From Planctomycetes bacterium syqfu (lineage in GTDB: Bacteria; Planctomycetota; Phycisphaerae; Phycisphaerales; Phycisphaeraceae), in NCBI GenBank assembly GCA_020974905.1, contig CP087563.1, positions 4,898,001 through 4,962,000 of the forward strand: a stretch of 64,000 nucleotides of DNA, read 5' to 3'. Below are positions 34,450 through 47,188 of this stretch, piece by piece. The position numbers and the translations under genes are program-made. How positions within the stretch are numbered: position 1 is the stretch's first letter; each line of letters starts with the position of its first letter. Below the pieces are notes generated by a model. The model saw only the letters and a program-made list of their open reading frames with translations, did no database searches and was not told the origin of the DNA.

Positions 34450-34970
34450 TGCAGACAAAAGCCGATTGGATTGCATCCGCTGTCGATGTTTTACGAAAAA
34501 ATGGTAGTTGGACTGGACGTATTCATGTTCATAAATTGATTTTTGTTTGTGATGTTCTTGGACTGGCGAATTCTCCTTTTAACTTTGAGTTATACCAATA
34601 TGGTCCATATTCTCGAGAAATTGACAGTGAGATATCAATTATGGAAGCTTTTGGCGGTCTTAATAAAGAGTTTCCACAAGCAGGGTATGGTCCTAAGTAT
34701 TGTGTCGATTTCAATTCGGGGTTTTATTCTGCGAGTCCATTAACTGGAAATGATGCAATTGCAATGGAAAAAATCGCAAAGGCTTTTGGTGGTGCAAAAT
34801 CATCAGAACTTGAGTTGATTGCTACATGTTTGTGGGTTGAAAACTTGGAGCATGAAACTGATGACAATCAAATTGTCAATAGAGTTCATGAAATTAAGCC
34901 TAAGTACGATAAGAAAACTATTGAAGAGCATTTACATAAAACACGTGAATTAGTTCGAAAGGTATCTTAA
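34449..34970 (+). CDS. YwgA-like / Panacea (DUF4065)-like small protein coupled to the HD gene
   Basis: A 173-residue soluble protein. The N-terminal region reads RIHVHKLIFVCDVLG and FNFELYQYGPYSREID, the 'K-L-x-F ... F-x-x-Y-x-Y-G-P-Y-S' pattern seen in YwgA-family and SocA/DUF4065-type proteins. In Bacillus subtilis I recall ywgA lying next to ywfO, which encodes an HD protein of the same group as the neighbour here; that comparison is from memory. The start could be either codon of ATGATG at 34446; the second lies six bases after a perfect AAGGAGGTGA, the only such site I saw in the window, and is preferred. The frame overlaps the stop of the HD gene, implying translational coupling and a joint function. 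DUF4065-type proteins often act as antitoxins, so a regulatory role is possible. Confidence 0.65.
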   Translation: MQTKADWIASAVDVLRKNGSWTGRIHVHKLIFVCDVLGLANSPFNFELYQYGPYSREIDSEISIMEAFGGLNKEFPQAGYGPKYCVDFNSGFYSASPLTGNDAIAMEKIAKAFGGAKSSELELIATCLWVENLEHETDDNQIVNRVHEIKPKYDKKTIEEHLHKTRELVRKVS

Positions 34971-34999
34971 GCGTAATTTTTGCTATATTTTTCAAGAGT

Positions 35000-36991
<1,992 letters not shown>

Positions 36992-37115
36992 CGTGTGTTC
37001 CTTTGACTGTGGATTTAAATTAATTCGGTGGAGATTTTCAGAACAGTGAAGTTAAAGTTTAACGGATATCGCTTGCCCGACAACCAAACGAAATGACATC
37101 CGTGACCAAATATGA

Positions 37116-40706
<3,591 letters not shown>

Positions 40707-40734
40707 TAGCGAAAACACAATTAAAATTTCAAGC

Positions 40735-40768
40735 AAAAAGCCCGATGTCAAAATCGGGCTTTTTTTTC
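40735..40768 (+). terminator. Strong intrinsic terminator after the beta-galactosidase gene
   Basis: A perfect 12-bp stem (40735-40746 with 40753-40764) is followed by a run of T, with a 6-base loop. Confidence 0.92.
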
Positions 40769-40842
40769 TTGAAAACTCGGCAATAAAGAAGACAATTGAA
40801 TCGTTTTATCCGGGACTATCTTCTTTTAACCAAGGGGTGAAC

Positions 40843-42012
40843 ATGATTGATTCCGCCACCACCTCCGAGCTGTTTGTCTGCACCACCCGGACGATTGATT
40901 CTGCTTTGGCTTCGGACCAGTACATGGTATTGGTCCCGCAACCGGACATGGTCAATGCCATGGAAGGCGAGGTCACCGAGATTGCCCGGCAGATGTACCG
41001 TCGGGTTGCCAACGAACTCTATGCTTCGGGATACCGGATTTTCTGCGAGCGCATCTTTGCCATCGCCCCGCTGATGGATCAGGTACTCGAAGGTCGACAG
41101 ATTGCCCTTGGACAATGGGCTGACACCGTGCCCCCGACGGCAATCGTTGTTGAGGAGGGTTTGCTCGGCGGATTTGCTGGCATCCAGATTCACGCGGTCA
41201 AGGCACCCATGCCCCCGATCGTGATCCGTCGCCCGGATGACAACCGCACCATGATCGGACGTCAGCTGAATATCCGTGGTGATAAATGGCTGATGCTCAA
41301 CGGGCTTTTCGGTGATGTCAATGCGTCGCCTGCGGACCAGACGGCTACCGTCTTTCATGATGCAACCGAGATTCTGAAAATGACCGACGGTTCGTTCGAC
41401 TCGGTCGCTCGGACATGGTTGTGGCTGAAGCAGGTCTGCGATTGGTATGACGATTTAAATCGCGTCCGCACCAACTGCTTTATCGAACATGAACTTATCG
41501 ACCCGGTAACCAAACGCAGCAAACGTCTGCCTGCAAGCACTGGCATCGGACTTTACGGGCAAAATGGTGCAGCCATCACCATGGACCTTATCGCACTGCC
41601 CGGTCGTGAAGACGAAATCCAATACATCGAAGCAGGCGGTGATCAGAAGTCGGCCTACGAGTACGGCTCGGCATTCAGTCGCGCTGCTGTCGCCCCCATG
41701 CCCGGCGGGAATACCGTCCTGATCTCCGGCACGGCTGCGATCAACCCCGCAGGTGAGACCGAAGACGTCAACAGCATTGAAGGTCAGGTCGACAAAACCG
41801 TGGCCCATGTGCAGTCACTGCTTAAGGATTTAAACAGTGATGATGAACACGTGACCTTTGCCCTGGTCTACTGCAAGACACCTGACGTTCAGCGGTATTT
41901 CCTGACCAGGTATCTCAATACCCTGCCTTGGCCGATGATCACGATGATCGGCGATGTCTGCCGCCCCGAGTTGCTCTTTGAGGTCGAATTGACCGCCAGT
42001 CAGAAGGGATGA
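40843..42012 (+). CDS. Tandem RidA/YjgF-like (chorismatase-type fold) protein, function unknown
   Basis: A 389-residue protein. The C-terminal part (about 255-389: FSRAAVAPMPGGNTVLISGT, then GQVDKTVAHVQSLLKDL and a final short strand) looks like a RidA/YjgF domain. The N-terminal half (YRIFCERIFA ... GGFAGIQIHAVKAP) looks like a second, more divergent copy. This double layout occurs in chorismatase-like proteins (FkbO/Hyg5) and in uncharacterised relatives. I cannot see the residues needed to call a chorismatase. RidA proteins normally quench reactive imines, but the longer form may do something else. ATG 40843 is preceded by AAGGGGTGA. It has no signal peptide and stands after a strong terminator. 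The following exported-protein gene starts 148 bases away, behind an inverted repeat. Confidence 0.6.
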   Translation: MIDSATTSELFVCTTRTIDSALASDQYMVLVPQPDMVNAMEGEVTEIARQMYRRVANELYASGYRIFCERIFAIAPLMDQVLEGRQIALGQWADTVPPTAIVVEEGLLGGFAGIQIHAVKAPMPPIVIRRPDDNRTMIGRQLNIRGDKWLMLNGLFGDVNASPADQTATVFHDATEILKMTDGSFDSVARTWLWLKQVCDWYDDLNRVRTNCFIEHELIDPVTKRSKRLPASTGIGLYGQNGAAITMDLIALPGREDEIQYIEAGGDQKSAYEYGSAFSRAAVAPMPGGNTVLISGTAAINPAGETEDVNSIEGQVDKTVAHVQSLLKDLNSDDEHVTFALVYCKTPDVQRYFLTRYLNTLPWPMITMIGDVCRPELLFEVELTASQKG

Positions 42013-42040
42013 GATGATGCGCGATCATCGCCGATGGCTT

Positions 42041-42123
42041 TTACCACAGAGTCACAAAGTCACAGAGAAGAAAATGAGTCTTGCTTTTCTCTGTGTTACT
42101 CAAAATCTCTGTGTCTCTATGGT
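42041..42123. repeat. Inverted repeat, family B copy 1
   Basis: The left arm 42041-42068 (words CCACAGAGTCACA, CACAGAG) and the right arm 42086-42123 (words CTCTGTGTTACTC, CTCTGTGTCTCTATGGT) are near reverse complements. Just inside the left arm is AGAAGAAAATG. The right arm is in frame with the gene that follows. Confidence 0.75.
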
Positions 42124-42160
42124 CCAACGATTGAAGTTGGCATTGTCCATGAGGCTTTCC

Positions 42161-44359
42161 ATGAATCCGAAAATGAGACTGCATTGGCAGCTTGCATTGT
42201 TCATGACAATATTGATGACGGGGGTTTGCTTCGCTCAGTCGCCGGAGATTTATTTCGACCGCGATATCATGCCGATTTTCAGTCAGGCCGGATGTAATGC
42301 TGCGGGGTGTCATGGCACGCAGGTCGGGCAGGATGGTTTTGCGCTCTCCCTTTTTGGCGGCGAACCCCAGTCGGACTTCATGGCCATCACGCATGCTGCT
42401 GACGGACGCCGGATCAATCGCGTGGAACCGGAGCAGTCACTGTTGCTACTCAAGGCGACCGGCCAGGTTCAGCATGCATCGGATCGCAAACTCAATCCCA
42501 AATCACTTGAGTACATGCAACTGCTCGGCTGGATCAAACAGGGCGCAACCCGTGATCCGGAAAAACAACCCAAACTCCAAAAGCTGGCGGTCACCCCCGA
42601 TCAGTTGATCACCGAAAAGGGACACAAGCAATACATCGCTGTCACCGCGCAGTACTCCGTCGGTGATGCGTTGGATGTGACGCCCAACTGTCGTTACACC
42701 TCCACCGATGAGAAAGTCGTCACCGTCGACAAACTCGGTGGCATGACCATCACCGGCTACGGGCAGGCATGGATCACCGTCACCTACATGGGCAAGACGT
42801 CATTGATTCAAGTCATCGTCCCCCAACCTCTCCGCAGTGAATTCCCCAAAGTCGCACCGAATAACCAGGTTGATGATCTGGTCTTTGCTCAGTTGCAGGC
42901 TTTGGGGATCCCGCCAGCAAAACTCTGTACGGATGCGGTTTTTGTTCGTCGTGTGTATCTGGATGTCACCGGCAGGCTGCCCGCCGAAGAACAAGCCAAA
43001 CAGTTCCTTGCTGACACCGATCCTGCCAAACGCAGCAAGCTTATTGACACGTTGCTGGCTTCCGATGCCTTTGCGGACTTTGCATCGCTCAAGTGGTCGG
43101 ACCTGCTGCGAATCAAGAGTGAGTTTCCTTCCAATCTCTGGCCTAACGCGGTGCAGGCGTATTACCAGTGGGTCCGTTCGAGCATCATTGCCAATAAACC
43201 CTATGACCAGTTTGTCCGCGAGTTACTCGTGAGTGCTGGCAGCAACTTCCGTGATCCGACTTGTAACTACTACCGTGCTGTTGCTGACCGTGATCCACAG
43301 GGCTTTGCAGAACAGACCGCCCAGGTCTTCATGGGGGCGCGTCTGAGTTGCGTGCGTTGTCATGCACATCCCACCGAGAGTTGGTCACCTACTGACAACA
43401 AGCAGATGGCAGCGTTCTTTGCCAACGTGAAGTTCAAGAACACTCAGGAATGGAAAGAGCAGATCGTCTACCTGCAGACATGGAATCGTCTGAAGGATGC
43501 AGCAGGTAAAGAGGTCGATCTGGTCCCATTGGGCGGTGAGAAGATTGATGTTCCCAAAGGTGCCAAAGACACGCGTGAAGCTTTTGTGGATTGGTTGACG
43601 GATCCGAGCAATCCCTGGTTTGCAAAGAACATCGTCAACCGCGTCTGGTATTGGCTTAATGGTCGGGGCATCATTCACGAACCGGATGATATCCGCCCGT
43701 CCAACCCGCCGAGCAATCCCAGGTTGCTTGCGTATCTCGAAAAGCAGCTTGTCGAAAATCACTACGATTTAAAGCATATTTACCGTCTGATACTCAACAG
43801 CCGGACGTATCAGCTTTCTTCCATCACCACGCAGGCCAATAGCTGGGACACGCAGATGTTCTCGCATTACATGCCAAGACGTTTGACCGCTGAACAGATG
43901 ATGGATGCGATTAATCAGGTGACACAGACGGATGATGATTTTGTCAGCCGCATCCCCGAACCGTTCACCAAACTGCCACAGGGCACGCGTGCTGTGCAGC
44001 TTGCCGATGGCAGTATCGGCCTGCCGATTCTCCAGCTTTTTGGTCGCCCGTCGCGTGACAGCAGCTATGAATCCGAACGCTGCAATGACACGTCCATGAG
44101 TCAGGCGTTGTACATGATTAATGCTGAAGAGATCTCACGCAAGATTTCACGTAGCCCGTATCTGAAGCAACTACTCAAGACGCAGAGCGATCAGGACGTG
44201 ATCAGCGGGGTTTACATGACAGCATTCAGTCATCAACCCAGTGAAGAAAAAATGCAACAACTCCTGGACTATTTCAAGCAGGTTGAAAACCGCCGAGATG
44301 CGATCAGTGACCTGCTCTGGGCTGTACTCAATAGTCGCGAGTTTATGTTTAATCATTAA
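42161..44359 (+). CDS. Exported DUF1549/DUF1553 protein with cytochrome-like N-terminus
   Basis: A 732-residue planctomycete-type protein. A signal peptide (MNPKMRLHWQLALF ... GVCFAQ) comes first, then a haem-like region with CNAAGCHG (C-x4-C-H, the form usual in this group), a bacterial Ig-like (Big_2) segment near residues 150-240, then DUF1549 (VRRVYLDVTGRLPAEEQAKQ). A CVRCH haem motif lies in between, and DUF1553 forms the C-terminal part. The function of these paralogous proteins is unknown; they nearly always come with a DUF1501 protein. Start 42161 has GAGG six bases upstream. The frame is open far upstream through an inverted repeat, and earlier ATGs (42014, 42074, 42149) exist but would add a non-signal-like N-terminus. 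Confidence 0.88.
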   Translation: MNPKMRLHWQLALFMTILMTGVCFAQSPEIYFDRDIMPIFSQAGCNAAGCHGTQVGQDGFALSLFGGEPQSDFMAITHAADGRRINRVEPEQSLLLLKATGQVQHASDRKLNPKSLEYMQLLGWIKQGATRDPEKQPKLQKLAVTPDQLITEKGHKQYIAVTAQYSVGDALDVTPNCRYTSTDEKVVTVDKLGGMTITGYGQAWITVTYMGKTSLIQVIVPQPLRSEFPKVAPNNQVDDLVFAQLQALGIPPAKLCTDAVFVRRVYLDVTGRLPAEEQAKQFLADTDPAKRSKLIDTLLASDAFADFASLKWSDLLRIKSEFPSNLWPNAVQAYYQWVRSSIIANKPYDQFVRELLVSAGSNFRDPTCNYYRAVADRDPQGFAEQTAQVFMGARLSCVRCHAHPTESWSPTDNKQMAAFFANVKFKNTQEWKEQIVYLQTWNRLKDAAGKEVDLVPLGGEKIDVPKGAKDTREAFVDWLTDPSNPWFAKNIVNRVWYWLNGRGIIHEPDDIRPSNPPSNPRLLAYLEKQLVENHYDLKHIYRLILNSRTYQLSSITTQANSWDTQMFSHYMPRRLTAEQMMDAINQVTQTDDDFVSRIPEPFTKLPQGTRAVQLADGSIGLPILQLFGRPSRDSSYESERCNDTSMSQALYMINAEEISRKISRSPYLKQLLKTQSDQDVISGVYMTAFSHQPSEEKMQQLLDYFKQVENRRDAISDLLWAVLNSREFMFNH

Positions 44360-44362
44360 GGA

Positions 44363-44464
44363 CAGGGATAGTGATTAGGGATTTGGGATTAGGGATTAGG
44401 GAAAGACAAAAAGACATCAAGAATCCTGATGCATTAAAACCCTAATCACAAATCACGATTCCCT
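44363..44464. repeat. Inverted repeat, family C copy 2
   Basis: The left arm 44363-44401 (repeated GGGATTAGGG-type words) and right arm 44437-44464 (CCCTAATCACAAATC-type words) pair imperfectly. Just inside the left arm is AAAGACAAAAAGACA, shared with the copy at 16672-16767. It lies between two cotranscribed-looking genes. Confidence 0.75.
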
Positions 44465-44486
44465 CCGAGCGAAGCGAGGAACAACC

Positions 44487-45866
44487 ATGCTCGACTTTTT
44501 AGATCGTCACCTGACACATGATTGTGAAGGGATCAGCCGACGCAGTTTTCTGACGGTCGGTGCGGCTACGGCAACGGGGCTGACACTCTCAGGCTTTCTT
44601 GCTGCACGCCAGGCACAGGCTGCTGCTGATCTGGCATCAGGCAAGATCGTCAACAAAGCCCCCAAGGCCAAGAGCGTCATCCAACTCTGGATGGGCGGCG
44701 GTCCCTGTCATCTGGACACCTTCGATCCCAAACCCGAAGCCGGTGAAGACTATGCAGGAACCTACCGCAAACCGCTGGAGACCAACGTCAAAGGCATGCG
44801 GATTAACGAGAAGTTTGAGCACATGGCCAAGTGTGCAGACAAGTATGCCATCATCCGTTCGATGACGCATCACACCAACGGCCACGAAACCGCTACCTAC
44901 ATGATGCAGACCGGCACGCCTCCCGGTGGTGAACTGGTTTACCCAACCTACGGCGCGGTCGTCTCCATGAAAAAAGGTGAAGCAAACGATTCGAACCTCC
45001 CACCCTACATCATGGTCCCCACGCCCATCGGCCGCATCTCTGCTTCGGGTTTCCTCGGTGCCAACTACGCACCTTTCAGCACCGGCGGTGATCCCAACAG
45101 CAAGGACTTTCGTGTCGGCGGGATCGTTCCTCCCAAAGGCATGACCGAAGGACGCATGTCCCAACGTCAATCACTGTTGGAGATGGTCGACGACTTTGCC
45201 CGTGAGCTTGAAGGTTCACCAGCGATTGATGCGATGAGTGAACACCAGAAGCAGGCATATGGCTTGATTCTCGGTGATGCCAAGAAGGCCTTTGATATCA
45301 GTGAAGAGTCCGACGAAACGCGTGACCGATATGGTCGCAACAAGTTCGGGCAATCCTGTTTGCTGGCGCGTCGTCTGGTGGAACATGGCGTGCCGTTTGT
45401 CACCGTGAACAGTGGTGGCTGGGACACGCATAAGAAACACTTTGAGTTGATGGATCAGAAACTCCCACCGTTGGATCAGGCATTTGCTGCATTGCTTCAA
45501 GACCTGTCTGAACGTGGCCTTCTCGATAGCACCGTCGTTGTCTGGGGCGGTGAGTTTGGTCGTCGGCCCAAGATCTCGCGTGAACCACCATGGAACGGCG
45601 GACGCCAACACTTCTGCACCTGCTTCAATGCCGTCGTCGCAGGTGGCGGATTTGCAGGCGGCCAGGTCGTCGGTTCAAGTGACCGTCGCGGCGAAACCGT
45701 GCGCGATCGCCCGGTCTACCCGTGGGACCTGACCTCCAGTATTTACCAACTCCTGGGTATCGACCCCAGCGGTCAACTGCCACACCCCCATGGCTGTGTC
45801 GCTTACGTCACACCCTCAACCGGTGGCAAGGTGCAATCCGGCGGACTGCTCCAGGAGATTATGTAA
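44487..45866 (+). CDS. Tat-exported DUF1501 protein
   Basis: A 459-residue DUF1501 protein, an alkaline-phosphatase/sulfatase-fold family of unknown activity. The N-terminus carries a twin-arginine signal (ISRRSFLTVGAA, Arg18-Arg19) and then a hydrophobic stretch to AAR QAQA, so it should be folded before export. Family blocks seen are IQLWMGGGPCHLDTFDPKP, MTHHTNGHETATYMM, NSGGWDTHKKH and VVVWGGEFGRRPKI; the His and Asp residues in them likely bind metal. It almost always pairs with a DUF1549/DUF1553 protein, as here, 127 bases after it. Some family members bind metals, but no reaction is established. The hairpin-like CTCCGAGCGAAGCGAGG just before the ATG is part of the inter-gene repeat region. 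Confidence 0.9.
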   Translation: MLDFLDRHLTHDCEGISRRSFLTVGAATATGLTLSGFLAARQAQAAADLASGKIVNKAPKAKSVIQLWMGGGPCHLDTFDPKPEAGEDYAGTYRKPLETNVKGMRINEKFEHMAKCADKYAIIRSMTHHTNGHETATYMMQTGTPPGGELVYPTYGAVVSMKKGEANDSNLPPYIMVPTPIGRISASGFLGANYAPFSTGGDPNSKDFRVGGIVPPKGMTEGRMSQRQSLLEMVDDFARELEGSPAIDAMSEHQKQAYGLILGDAKKAFDISEESDETRDRYGRNKFGQSCLLARRLVEHGVPFVTVNSGGWDTHKKHFELMDQKLPPLDQAFAALLQDLSERGLLDSTVVVWGGEFGRRPKISREPPWNGGRQHFCTCFNAVVAGGGFAGGQVVGSSDRRGETVRDRPVYPWDLTSSIYQLLGIDPSGQLPHPHGCVAYVTPSTGGKVQSGGLLQEIM

Positions 45867-45897
45867 CTCACACACTGCTATCTGGCTCGATGGCATC

Positions 45898-46010
45898 AAC
45901 CACAGAGTCACAGAGACACAGAGAAGAAAATGCTATATACGACTCATCACGCCAAATTCAATTTACCTCAACTCTGTTTGCTGGCTCTGTGCCTCTGTGT
46001 CTCTGTGGTT
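45898..46010. repeat. Inverted repeat, family B copy 2 (right arm inside a coding frame)
   Basis: Bases 45898-45923 and 45985-46010 are reverse complements with two mismatches in 26. The internal part again contains AGAAGAAAATG, as in copy 1. The right arm reads in frame as ALCLCVSVV in the WD40 gene. Confidence 0.9.
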
Positions 46011-47174
46011 CATCCATTGAGATTACATGCCCAGACACTCAGCTTCCCTGCCACACAAGCAGAGCAGCAGTATGTGATTCAAACAACCTTGCAGACGCGA
46101 TTGAATCTCCGCAGTGTTTGTTTTTCAGCCGATGGTAAGACACTTTATGTCGGAGCCTACAAACACGTGCTTGTCTGGTCACTGAGCGATGCCAAACTCG
46201 CAGCAACATTCACCGATTCCGCTCTGAGCAACATGGTCACCGCCATGTCGCTTTGCAATGATGGTAAAACGCTGGCAGTCAGTGCTGCGACTCCGGGAAG
46301 CAGCACCTCACCCATCGTGCTCTTTGATACCAACACCAACAAGAAGTCCGCGACGCTGCAGCAAGCCGGTGACACCGTTCAATGCATGCTCGCGACAAAG
46401 GCTGGCAAGCAACTGTTCGTCGGAACCTACGATGGGCAGTTGACCCTCTGGGATGTCCAAGCGCAGAAAGTCGAAAAAGAGTTCGCTCAGCAGGGTTCTG
46501 CGATCACGGATATTACTGCTGATGACAAGGAAAACTGGATCGCCGTCTGCAACCATGCAGGGCAGGTCGAAGTGTTTGATGCAGCGGATAAGTATCTGAG
46601 CATCTTGAGTACGACACTTGACGATGCTGCGCGTGCGTTGTTTTTTGAGAACGGTAAAACAAGCAATCTCGCGGCCGCCGTTGCAGGTGATAAGGAAGCA
46701 GCTGTCCGACTGATCAATACCAAGAATCCGAGAAACAAACGCAAATTCACCAACACACCCGCCATGCCGTTGGCCATGTGTCAGGCAGAGAACAAGGCCG
46801 TCTATCTTGCGGGTTCGGATGGGACAATCCTCTCCTGGCAACGCATGAACAAGACGGACAAAACTTTCAAAGCACACACCGATTGGGTGACAGGCATGGC
46901 ACTAAGTCCCGATGGCAAACTGCTTGCCTCGGTGAGTCTGGATGGGACCACGCGACTGTGGGACCCGAAGGAAGGTTTGCTCTTAGCCACCTTGTTACAA
47001 CTCCAACCGCAGTCCGATGCCTGGTTGATGATCACCAGCCAGGGGACTTTCAATGCATCATCGCCGGACGTGGTGACGTTTTACAATCAAGCTGATTCGC
47101 TGCAGGCCGGACTTAAAAGCCAGTGGCAGTCACCAGAAAAAGTCAGCCAACACCTTGGCTTTAACGCCAAGTGA
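45930..47174 (+). CDS. Exported WD40-repeat protein
   Basis: A 414-residue beta-propeller protein. After a signal-like segment (LCLLALCLCVSVVHP, probable cleavage near LHAQ) come about six or seven WD40-like blades: LNLRSVCFSADGKTLYVGAY, VQCMLATKAGKQLFVGTYDG, VTGMALSPDGKLLASVSLDG and others. It should be a periplasmic scaffold, perhaps for the adjacent DUF1501/DUF1549 proteins. The only sensible start, ATG 45930, lies inside a long inverted repeat, and the repeat's right arm encodes the hydrophobic core of the signal peptide; the next in-frame ATG is about 100 codons further on, inside the propeller. It overlaps the following gene's upstream region by a few bases. Confidence 0.82.
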   Translation: MLYTTHHAKFNLPQLCLLALCLCVSVVHPLRLHAQTLSFPATQAEQQYVIQTTLQTRLNLRSVCFSADGKTLYVGAYKHVLVWSLSDAKLAATFTDSALSNMVTAMSLCNDGKTLAVSAATPGSSTSPIVLFDTNTNKKSATLQQAGDTVQCMLATKAGKQLFVGTYDGQLTLWDVQAQKVEKEFAQQGSAITDITADDKENWIAVCNHAGQVEVFDAADKYLSILSTTLDDAARALFFENGKTSNLAAAVAGDKEAAVRLINTKNPRNKRKFTNTPAMPLAMCQAENKAVYLAGSDGTILSWQRMNKTDKTFKAHTDWVTGMALSPDGKLLASVSLDGTTRLWDPKEGLLLATLLQLQPQSDAWLMITSQGTFNASSPDVVTFYNQADSLQAGLKSQWQSPEKVSQHLGFNAK

Positions 47175-47188
47175 GAAGGATCACCGTC

